DNA from: Deroplatys truncata
Lineage: Eukaryota > Arthropoda > Insecta > Mantodea > Mantidae
Direction of reading: 5' to 3'
Length of the DNA: 64,000 nucleotides
NCBI GenBank assembly: GCA_030765065.1
Contig: CM060975.1
Location: 105,358,094 to 105,422,093, forward strand
The notes under the pieces are model-generated. The model was not told the origin of the DNA, searched no databases, and saw only the letters and a program-made list of their open reading frames with translations. The position numbers and the translations under genes were made by a program. Every line of letters starts with the position of its first letter. Position 1 is the first letter of the stretch. Shown here piece after piece: positions 35,582-47,500 of the stretch.

Positions 35582-38500
35582 CCATATGTTGGTTCTAGGT
35601 CAGATTGCAGTCGAGAATTACTCCCAAGCACTTAACTTCTCCCAACATAATAAACTGCTCACCATTGAGAAACAGAAGCCCAAGTTGTTCTAAGTTCCTT
35701 CTTCTGGTGAAGGGGAACAGGGCTGTTTTCTGGGGACTAATGTTAGCTCCTCAGAATTTACCCATTCTACTATCTTATTAAGTGCTCTCTGCAAGAGTTC
35801 CTTAATAGTGTTTAAAAATTTTCCACGAACTATGATGACAATATCATCAAGATAGCCGCAGATTGTGTAGCCAGACCGCTGACCATATCCAACAATCTGT
35901 CTACAACCAGATTCCACAGTAGTGGAATTACTGTAGATTCCCCATATATACAACCAGATTCTTTGTTTTACAAGGATACAGGTCCTTGGATTCTGGTTAG
36001 ATCTACTATAAACTAGTATTTCACCTACCCTGTTCAGACCTCTAATATCCCCCTTAGAAAACCGAGGTTCTTGTACGAAGGCCACATCATAACACCCTCA
36101 TTAGCACACACAAGGCAGCCGAAGCAGTCCTGCCGTACTGGAGGTTAATCTGTAACACATCTGTAATCTGAAAGTCTATCCTTCCGAACGCCCAGGTCTT
36201 GAAATTAGACTATCCAGCCATTTAAACGAGTCGCATTCTAGTGATAAGGCCAGCGTTTGCCCCTTATCAGTCGCCTTGCGGCTCATAGTATGCCAATCAT
36301 TCGCGTTGAGGCCTGTGTTTTGATTTTTCATCCTCAACATAACGGTTGGAATGCCGTGGCAAGGATCCATACAATTGCCCTTGGTCTCTTCTGAAGGTCC
36401 TTGGCGTCCACAACTTGCAACGCCATCCCTCCCCCAAAGGTCCCCAAGTCCGGCAACAGCGCGTACCAGCCACTGCTCCGTTTCTACATTTGGACAGGTA
36501 TCCAAAGGATCCCTGCGAAAAACTAGCATTTAGAAATTGTCTCTTTCGAAGACTTGGTGTCCACAGCTTCCCAGATTTTTTATTGGATCAGTTCTGATCG
36601 TGTCTGATCCAACTTGATTTTATGCTCCACACAAAGGATAACCATTATTATTCCAGTCAAAGCTTCCTTAAAACAGTCTGCTGCTGTGAGCTCGTATGTT
36701 TTTTTTAGGTTGCTCGAGTCCGAATAAGGTCTTTTCTTCCCTCCGCTGGGCTCAGTTTCCTCCACTTTAATACAGGTATTCTTGGCCGGGTTCTCAACAG
36801 TCTAAGTTCTCTCTTTCATTTTCCATTCTTTTAGGAGTTTTTTTACGCGAGCAACCGAGGGTTTCTTAGTTTTCAGTCTCATCTGGTCGACGCCTGACTC
36901 TAAGGCCTCCTCGGGGTGTTCAGCTTTTTTCACTGGATCGGCGGAACTGTTTGAGGGGCCTGTGGAATGAACCACTTCCTTTACAATCTCCGCCCCCAGA
37001 TCCGAAAATTGCATTGACAAGTCTGAGGAAATTGCCTCTTCTTGTTGGGTTTGTTTTAAATTTAACTCGTTCCATGTTTGTCCCACGAGTAGTGGGGAAA
37101 TATAAGGTCAACTGAGGCAGAGTCCCGCTGTGCCCCAGCAAGGCTATGATACTCAGGGAGGTCGCCTGGTATACCTGAGGTTCTGTTAGACACACAATAC
37201 CCTTGCGCCATTCATCCCTTCGGCACGGACTAAGACTTATGCCACACATTACACCTTGGGATTGGGAATTTGATTCGCGGTCTCCGTAGAGACAACCCGC
37301 CCTGAGATAATCGCCTCCCAGAAGCAGGCATCGGCTATCCTCACCTGCCGACGCGCCCAGTTACCGCTCAAGCTATTCCCCCTACCTATAGTGAAGAGGA
37401 AATATTGTGTTCCAACCAAAAATTCGATCTGGAGATTTCACTGAAAAATATATGTTTTGAGTCCCACCGAACCTCAAAAAAAAAAAAAAAAAAAACCGAA
37501 GGGAAAAAAAGTGTGTGAACAGCGTAACTCAAAAACAAAATGTCAAATAACTGCCAAAATTGGTATTTAAGTTCAGCATCTTTTAATGATGTGACACTAA
37601 GGTTTTCAAGTAAATGCCTTCATCCCAAACTACCCTTTACATGGACAAATTGTTGGATTTTTTAAAAAATGGCTCTGAAGATTTTGATTAAAATAACATT
37701 TAAAATATTTACAAGCCAAATAACGTGTATATCTTGAATTTTCTGGGAATAGCCTACGAGGTCCTCTTCATTCAGAAGGAATTTTGTACATCTGATAAAC
37801 AATAACAGACAGTTTTTTGTAGCATCATCCATTTCCATGATAACTGTTATTGTTGGTTTAAATTTTTCAATACTTTGTCATTTTTTTAAAGTGCTGTCAC
37901 TGTTCAGTTGTTTCTTATGAATTATGATACTATGGAAAGACTTGGAATTTCAAGGCTTGTATATAGCAAAGTTTTTAAATATCTATCGTTATTTCCTTTG
38001 TACCTATAATGAAATGTGTAATGAAACTCTTTATGCAAACATTTATCTCAATTAACTTGAAGTAGATAGCAGAATAAGCTTTTGCAAACAATAGTGGAGA
38101 GAGAAACTCATGTGAATGTAACACGTCAGATGTTTTACTTATGGGGTGGAACATATGAGGGTCTTTGGTAGCAACTAGAGTGTACGCTTTCACAATGATT
38201 ATTAGGTTCACATTGGTAACTCAAACATGCCTATCGCCTTATAGACAGTGCACTGTTGCCATTTTGTTTTCTACTCTCAATGCAAAGCAGTGCACTGAGC
38301 TGTGTACTTCCACTCTACATGGAGTTTATATACAACTATGAGAGAAAATTACCTGCTAACTCAATAAGTGTGACAATATGACAAACAAAAATGGAAATCA
38401 CTGGTTTGCAATGTATTTTTGGCACTATTCATTTCCTTGCAAGGTGGTGTGAGGCCCATACATAAATGGCATCACTGTAATAATTCCAATTAAGATAAGC

Positions 38501-41500
38501 ATTGCTAACTAGGTAATGAATTTTAGACTGTTCTTTCTTGCTTTTCCAAACATTCTGAACAGCTATACCCTCCCATGTTAGTTCATAGATAAATACAGCC
38601 CTGATTATGTTGTAAATCTGATATGTGCTTATAGAGCTTTTCTTGTAGCTGATACAGATAATTAGCACCAGAAAGGAGTTCAATTTAGTTCAACGAAACT
38701 ATAATCAGATTTCTCTATTTTTTTTTTTTTGGGCCTTCTTGATAATTACTTGCCAGCAATATGCAGCTTCTATTATTGTCTTTCTTATTTATCAGATGTT
38801 AAAATTTCTCTTTTCTGCCTCTCATAATATGACTAGAGAGCTTGCTGGTAAACATCAGGGCATTTGTTTGCCTACACTTCGCATATGCTTGTATATGTGT
38901 ACGCTCTAACCTAGGGATCAGTGATCTCATGCCTACTGAACAACATAACAGACCTAAAAGCAAAATTCATCTTTTCAGGATAAGGGAAAACCCCAGAATA
39001 AACCTTATCCAGGTAACTCAGTGTAACCAAGATTCAAACCCAGGACATCTTGAATGTGAGACAAACACACTACCCCTACATTATGGAGATGGGCGATAAA
39101 GTATTGAAAAAGTCAAATCAATAACAACTAATATCTTGGAAATGGCTCATGCCACAAAAGAAGTTATTTGTAAAAATGTGTGTATTTTAAACAGATCTAC
39201 ATCTTTTTTTGCATAAAAGTTTTTGTCTATTTCTTATGGTTTGCCAGTTATACAAAATTATATAAAATTCATTCCAAATGAAGAGGACTCACACACTATT
39301 CTCAGAAAATTTAAAAGATGCATTTTATTTATCATGTATGTATTTTAAATATATAGCTTTTTAATCAAAACTGTTGCAGCCATTTTTCAGAAAATAAAAA
39401 ATACTTAAAAAAATATCCAATGTAAAGGGCAGTTTGAGTTGGGACAAGACATTTGTTTTGAAAACCTTCATGCCACATCTTTAGAATAACTTAACTTAAA
39501 TACCAAAATTAAAAATTATTTTGTTTGTTAACAACCTTGTAATTGTCAGAATCATATAAGTGCCACCAGTGTGTCAGAATTTTGTCCCGCAGGAGTTCTT
39601 TTACATGGTAGTAAGTCTACTGACACGGGGTTGTTATTTTTAAGGACACTTAAAAACTATTGGTCTGGGCTGAGTTTGAACCACAACCTTGGGATCAGAA
39701 GGCCAGCACCTAACCAACTGAGCTACACAATTGAAACTTACTTAAATACCTTAACACACACGCGTGCACACCCCTCCTTTCAGTATTTTTGGGTAGAATG
39801 CAATACTACTTCTATCTGCAAGGTATGTGGTGGAGAAAGTAAAACCTGAATAGTGACTTACCACTTGAAAAAAGTATACGTATTTGAAAACTCAAACCAA
39901 AAACAAACAATACTTGGAAATGTTTAATGCCACAAAAATCATTTGACATAAATTGTATGTTTTAAAGAGATGTATATTTTTTACATAGTAAGATTTTGTC
40001 TATCTCTTATGGTTTACCAAAGGTATAAAGGTCATTCAGAATAAAGAGCACTTCAAAAGCAGAACATTCAAGGCAAAAATAACATTCAAGATAAAATGTA
40101 TTTTTTTGTCATCCAAGTATTTTAATAATATGGTATTTTAATCAAAATTGTTAAGTGCCATTTTTGAGAAACTAAAAAAATAATGAAAAATGTTCCATTT
40201 GAGTAGTGTGGGGTAGGAAGATTTTCTTGAAAAACTCTGAGTTGCCCCTTTGGAAGGTAATGAACTTAAACGCAGATTGGTATTTGTCCGTCTTATTTTT
40301 GAGTTATGCTGTTCACAGACACTTACACATGGGCCATTTTGTAAAAATGATTTGTTTTTTATTCAGGGGGTCTCAAAACATGTGTTTTTGGTGAAATCTT
40401 GATATCAAATTTTTGGGTGGAATGCAATACTTCCTCTGATGGAGCAAGATATTTTATACATGCCTCATGGCAGTTCAACCAGGGAAAACTTAAAAATGTA
40501 ACAAGGAATATTTAAAAAATGGCTTTTAAGCAACTTATTCGGCATAAATTGTACACTTAAACAATATCTACATTTTTCATGTAATAAGCCTATGCTTTAG
40601 TCAGTTATGTCGTCCTCCGTGGTCTGGGGGTACCATACCAGCCTCTAGTTCCCGAGGTTGTGGGTTCAAACTTGGTGGACAGTGATGGATTCTTTTGGGC
40701 ATAAAAATACTTAGCATGATGTCCTTCAGAAGGGAAGTAAAGCTGGTGGTCCCGAGTCATAGATTTATGGCACGTAAAAGAACTGCAAGTCTGATAAAGA
40801 GGGCTATGATCAAAATTTCCGGACTTTCATGCCCAATATAGAATGGGACGCTAAAGAACCGTAGTAGTTAAAGGGTGTCCATAAATAAAGCTCAATTTAA
40901 CTTAATTATCAGTTATACAAAATTATGCAAATTTCATTCAGAATGAAGAGAACATTACAGCTTATCCACAAAAAATTCAATGTACACTTTAAACATATGG
41001 TACTTGAATCAAAATTATTAATTTATTTTTGAGAAAATAAAAAATTATGGATATTATTCCATGTACAGGTAATTTGGTGTGGAAAAATTTTCTAGAAAGT
41101 ATTGCATTCTTAAAAAATGCAGAACTTAAACACCAGATATGGTATTTATGTCTCACATTTATGCATATGTGAGAGAGGGAGAGAGAGGGAGTGAGTTTTG
41201 CTTCTCCCTCCCGCCCTCCCATTCACTTGCATAAAGTGTACATGCTTCTAAACATATTTTTGAAACTTTCTTTTTACATAGGTCAGTATGAAGAGCTAGT
41301 AGAGCTGCTAACAGAATATGAGGTTAGAAACAGAGACCAGCAGGCATGGATCAACCACTGTCTTTCTCCACAAGATATTCTAGTCACATATGGACTTGAA
41401 CCTAACCATGGGGTGATTATTTCACCTCTTAGGTTCCTTCATCTCTGTCCGGCAATTGTCTATGAGCTGGACCAGCGATCATGTTATGCAGATACCACAG

Positions 41501-44500
41501 TCTTAATACATGAGGACCATAATCATAAGGATGCAGCAATAGTTATAGAACAACTTTCAGGTAAGACTTTAAATACACCTAAATATACTTATATGTCATG
41601 ATCATAATTAGCTTGCCAATAAACTGCTAGCTAGGTCTCTTAAAAAAACTTGTGGACAAGAAACAATTATGTCTAAGTGCAAGAAAATACAATGACCTTG
41701 AGTGCAACCTTGCATAAACAATGAAATAAAAAATTAAAACTAAGGGAAGTCTATACTGCATATATCAGTAATGTTAGATTTCTAAATTTTAGATGTATTT
41801 TTCTCAGAGACTGTATGTTATAAAAATAAGATATATATATATTGAAAATTCAAGATATACATTTTATTTGTCATAAAAATGTCTTAAATATATGATATTT
41901 TAATCAAAATTGTTAGAGCCATTTTTGAGATAACAATTTTCCAAAAATATTCCATATAAAGGGTAGTCTGGCATGGGGGGATTTTCTTGAAAATTTTTGT
42001 GTTTCATCCCTGGATAAATTAAATTAAATTTTATTTATGGATGCTCTTTAACCGCTGTGGTCCTTAGCATCCCATTCTAAATTGGACGTGAAAGACTGGT
42101 AATTTAGATCAGAGGCCTCTTTATTAGGCTTGAGGTTCTTTTACGTGCCATAAATCTATGACACGGGACCACCGTCTTTACTTCCCTTCTGAAGGAAGCC
42201 ATGCTAAGGATTTTTACGCCCGAAAAAAATCCATTGCCCTGTGCCGGGTTTGAACCCATGACCTCGGGAACTGAAGGCTAGCATAGTAAGCACTACACCA
42301 TGGAGGAAGTCCCATCCCTGGATGATACTAAACTCAAATACCAAGTTTGGTATTTATCTGACTTTTCGTTTTTGAGTTATGGTGTTCACAGACTGACAGA
42401 CAAACATATGCACATGTTTCCAAAAATGCTTTATTTGGATTCGGGGCACCTCAAAACGTGTATTTCTGGTGAAATCTCGGTATCAAATTTTTGGGTAGAA
42501 TGCAATACTTCCCCTACTTACTATACGTGGTAGAGAAAGTAAAAATACATGTGTCTCAATAATGCACTAAAGTACTTGCATGGTTGCATAGGTTTAAGAT
42601 GATAGCATACTGGTAACTTTAAATTAAACCCAAGTGTAACTCAAACAGAATGCTTAACTTTTATGCATGAGGTTTTTAGCATTGCACAAGTTCTATGAGT
42701 TATTACAAAATATCTCCTTTGATTTATTGGTACTAACATTTGAAGAAATTAAAAATCTACTTTAAGAAATTAAAATTATGGCATCATCAGGGCCACACAC
42801 ATAAATTCTGGGGCCTCTCCCCTTTCCAAGTTTTTCCCAAAGTTCCAATCATTTATACAATAATGAAAAGACTGAGATACATGGGCGGAGAGCAACATAA
42901 GATTATAGTAAAATTATACATCCACTGTTTTGATGGTGTGTTACCTAGGTCCTTCCGCCTCTTTCCCCAAAACATGAGTTTCACCTTGCTTCTCCCTTGT
43001 GGATGGCCCTCAGTATAATCAGATATTTCCAGCATTGTACTGGAAGTTCTAACATGTCACCAATTTCAGAAAAATGCTGACATGTGGAAGTCATTAGTTT
43101 TAATTTAAAGTATAAAATTAGGAATTTCTTAAACAAAAGTTATTTCAAATAAATTTATGAAACTTTTACTTTGGCATACATTTATTATTATTATGATATT
43201 GTTCAGGATTATTATGATTCACATTATGTCAATGTTCTTCTTTCTTAATATGTTTGTAGAAAGCACATAAAATTACAATGGCAGGACATTTGGATGTTAA
43301 ATATGGATGTTATTTAAACATGTTAAACATTCATCTGACTTGAATTATTTCATTTCCTTAAAAGCTCACTTGCTAAGGTACAAGAACTTATCTTTCTAAT
43401 GCGTTTCCTCAGTTCAAATCTCTGTGCCTTTTAATTTATTGTTAATAATGTTTATTACTTACAGTGCTTGCACTGAATTGAGGACATATTACCCAACCTA
43501 GAGAAAAAACTGTGTGAATATTATTATTTCTAATTTATTTTCAGTATGGTTGTATGCATCGCTAAGCGTTCTCATTATCAGTCTCACAGGACTTCTTGGT
43601 GTTGCAATGGTGCCTTTGGTGCAGAGAGCATTTTATCATCACCTCCTTCATTTTCTTGTGGCAATGGCAGTTGGCACATTGTGTGGGGATGCCTTACTGC
43701 ATTTGATGCCCCATGTGAGTTTATTTTCCAATAGCAATTTCTTTTGTTTCTGCCTGCATTGCAAAGCTTCACATTTAATAATATGTTTTCATGGTTTACA
43801 TGTCTCTAAGGAGATACAAAAATTTGGTAGCAGCACCCCAAAAATTATTAAATTTAACCGCCAGCTGTGATGTAAGCCAACTGGTAAGTTAATGATCCAG
43901 TACATTACTCCAGACTCTGGATGTGCCAAACACATTGTTACTGTTGGAAACTGATTGTTCACAAACCATAAAAGGTTAACATTAATTTAAAACAGGCAGT
44001 GATTTACTGCTACATTCCCAATTTTAAAAAGATATCATAAAGAGTAAATGAATACATCCTGATATATGTGTAACAGAGGATCTAGTTGGCACAATACATA
44101 CAAATAAACAAGACTTTACAGTAGGACATTTTTGAATGTTAATGACAGCAGATTAAAATATATGAGATATCTGGGAAATGTACTCGTAAGACATGTTGTC
44201 TCTCAAAATGCAGATCTATTTTTCCATTCAGGGTAAGAAGTGAGCCAGTTGTCTCCATATTTTTTACCATAGACAAAATCATTTGTTTGACTGAAATGCT
44301 GTGCACACCGAATTCTCTTTGAAATGTCTGTTTTCCTTTTCAGCATAACTACATAGACCATAAGCATATTATAGATCATGATGTTCAGTTTTAAGTTTAT
44401 TGTAACTTCTAAAGAGAAATTATAACTCATTAATGTGATAAAGGCATATGGATTGTTCTGTAGGTACTTTGGAACATGTCCTGTATCTCGTATGAAATTA

Positions 44501-47500
44501 AAACAAGCATTTAGTTGGACTGATGAGCCTGAAATTTGAAATACTAAACATCACTTAATATGCATACCTTGAATATGCTTTGGGTACTCTATGTAACCAT
44601 ACTCAGCAGGTGTCCAACTGGTTTCCTGTGGAATGGTCCAAAGTGGTGACATCTGTTGGATGTTAGGAACTTCCAGAGGAGGTTTGCTGATTCTTGTTTC
44701 TTAGCATGTACATAGTAGGTAGATTCCATTAAAATATTTGATACCAAGATTTCACCGGCAATGCATATTTTGAGGTCCCTGAGTCCAAACAGACATTTTA
44801 AGAAAAATAAACATCAAACTTGATGTTTTACTTTATTATTATTATTATTATTATTAGATATATAATTAATTGAAATTAATTATACTTTTTACAGATCTTA
44901 GCCGGTCTTGGCAAGTTATTAATAGAGCCAACTGCCAACTGAAAAATTCAATGTCACAACCGGGATTTGAACACAGTTGTCCCGTTCTCCATGTGGGGAA
45001 TTTTTCAGTTGACTCTATTAATCAAACTTGATGTTTAAGTTTAGTATCTTCAAAAGATGCAATACAAAGTATTTGAGGAAAATTCCTCCATCCCAACTAC
45101 ACTTTACATGAAGCATTTTTTGGAATTTTTTTATTTTCTCAAAAATGGTATTTTGATTAAAATGCATATCTTGTATTTTTTTAGGAACAGTCTGTGTCAT
45201 TCTTCATTCAGAAGGAATTTTGTATATTGTTGTATAACTGGTATATGTTAAGCGATAGACGAATATGTAGATCTCTTTAAAACACCCAATTTATTTCCAA
45301 TAGCTTTTTTGTGGCATTACCTATTTCTGAGATATCCGTTATTGGGTTTGAACTGTTCAACTTTGTCATTCTTTTGAAGTCTTGTCAATTTTCAGCTGTT
45401 TCTCACAGTTGCATGGAAGGAGTATGGAATTTTAAGGCCAGTATATAGCATCCAGTTCTTGAACATTTGATTGTCACTATTCTCTTTGTATCCTGACAAA
45501 ATGTGCAAGGTAGCTATTTCTGCAAAGGTTTATATAGATTAAAATGAAATAGAAAAATAAGCTTCTGTAAGAATACTTCGTATAGGTACCCTCTAATAAA
45601 CGATAGAGGGTGGAGAAAGTCATGTGAATGTAACACATCACCAATAGACTAGATAACTGATTAGCTGGGTAATTGGCAGCCTTTAGAGGGTTATATTTGG
45701 GTGTGATCTTGTGATTGGTTGACCAGAAACTATGGGCTACAGTGGATTTGTCAATCTGCTTGTATTTTATGGTTCTTATGTGTACTTTTAGTCCTGTACT
45801 TCAGGTAGCTTTTTATTTGCCCAGTGTAGATTTGGCTGCAGTCAGAACGGTTAATTTTATGTGTACCAATTTATTGATGTTGGGGACCGAGTCTTTTAGG
45901 TTTATGCATAGTAATTTTTGCATACTTAAATTTTGTGGAGATAAGTTTATGTTGTATTTGTTGAAAATCCTAGAGAATTTGTGATGGGCTTTGGGGTGAT
46001 ATGTGCATTTTTGGTATTGCTAAGTTCTTTTTGATTGGTCAATTTTGTGATTTTTGATATCTCTTTTGCTGTCTTTAAATGTTTTCTTTTTGGTAGCTAG
46101 CTGCTATATCTTTGTAGATTGACAAATCTCTGTAGCCCATCATTTCTGGTTCCCAATCACAAGGTCACACCCAACATAATCCTCCTAAAGGCCACCAGTT
46201 ACTAAATGAATTAGATATGTGGGAAAATATACATATGCTAAGAAAAAAGGATAATTTAATTAATTTCGATTTGTCGCCACCAAACCCCCTCTGTAGGTTC
46301 ATGTTACCAATAGATGTCATTACATTGGACAATTTTATGACAAATTCTTCCACTGGGACCAGTCGAACACCTGCTGAAAAGTGGGTACAACAATACCCAA
46401 AACATGTTCAAGGTGTTCATATTAAGTGAGGTTTAGTGTTTCAAATTCCCAGGCTCTTTTGTCATATATTAGCATTACATTACCATTTATAAGCTTCTGC
46501 TTAAATAATATTAAATATTTGTTGTTATCAATAGAGGTTCATGGTGTATTTGAGTTTATAATTTTAAAATGTTTCATGAATTATTTCATGTTTGTTTTCT
46601 GATGTTCTAGGCTTTGATACCACACTCTCATAATCATGAGTCACAAGAAAATGATCACTCTGTGGCAGTCCTACGAGCTGCTGTAACTTTCTTTTCAATT
46701 ATGTTTTTCTTCCTAATGGAAGCAATTCTTCACCACTTAAGAAACAAGGTAAGCGAATCTAAATATTTGGGATTCTTTGTTTAAGTGCAAAGTAATGATA
46801 GAATAACAATAGATAAAAACAAAAGAGTAGGCATGAAAGACAGTTAACATCACTGTATACAACATACAACTGATAAGTAAACTTACTATCACTGCAACTT
46901 TTTTTAAAACTTTTATCATATTACTGATCTGCTGAGAAAATTCTTCATACGTTGCTATTATTGTCATAAGCATTTAATGAAAGGCAAAATATATATATTT
47001 TAACAATTTAAACAGCATTATGTGGAAAAGGAAAACTCTTTCATGTCGTTATGCAAGAGCTCAAAATAAGCAACAGCTTAAAAGATTATTTATCTTTAAA
47101 ATAATACATTAAATAATTTTAAGTTTCAGCTTTTTATATGAGTTTCCAAAGCCCAATTTTATATTAAAAAATTAGACTGCATAATTGGTTTTTAACAAAC
47201 TGCACATGAAAATAAATAAATACAAAACTTAAAGAAATTTTATTTGTCTTTATTTACAGTCTGAGCAGAGGGTAAAAGAAGAGCATCAAAGGAACATATC
47301 CCAAAAGAGAATTGACGACTTTAAATATGGATCTGAAGGTATAACAGAACAAAGTTATGAGGTTCTTGTATTGAACATTTTTAAATAAGTTATGTAAACT
47401 ATTGTTTATCTTGCTTCAGAGTTATTGTTATAAAACATATACTAACACTCTGTGTATTATGAAAACATTGCTGAATGCAAACTATAATTCATATAGTTAA

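Larger units (their letters stand above)
31070..37300 (-). mobile_element. LOA/R1-like non-LTR retrotransposon relic, minus strand, split by a Harbinger insertion
   Basis: Read right to left. About 37250-36176 is ORF1-like (gag) in several frames. About 36150-36000 is the ORF2 start ([15 protein letters not shown], then [17 protein letters not shown]), an endonuclease N-terminus. About 35980-35690 is the reverse-transcriptase active-site region, where the expected YADD box reads [10 protein letters not shown]. 35512-35114 is the RT C-terminal region ([12 protein letters not shown], then [15 protein letters not shown]). About 35100-34604 and 31554-31158 are RNase H and the C-terminal part ([31 protein letters not shown]). 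Most of the endonuclease and the RT N-terminus are deleted, since EN passes straight into RT within 36085-35690. It is inactive. Confidence 0.85.
19525..41281 (+). other. ZIP gene intron 2 (21.8 kb), a dense transposon landscape
   Basis: GTAAGT to TTTTTACATAG. It contains roughly ten repeat A copies or fragments, SINE families A to F, the LOA-like LINE with its nested Harbinger element, and several microsatellites. No additional ZIP exon is needed, because exon 2 and exon 3 phases join directly (G|GT). Confidence 0.8.
43715..46610 (+). other. ZIP gene intron 4
   Basis: 2.9 kb. It holds repeat A copy 14 with an inserted family G SINE (44695-45650) and a Penelope-like relic (45655-46215). 43715-44690 and 46216-46610 show nothing recognisable. 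Confidence 0.7.

Noticed and set aside
35157..35693. 178-residue plus-strand frame over the LINE
   Set aside because: It is antisense to the LINE RT C-terminus and includes a poly-Ile-Tyr run from the AT microsatellite.
43584..43772. Minus-strand and alternative-frame ORFs over ZIP exon 4
   Set aside because: They overlap the well-supported TM1-TM2 exon in other frames.
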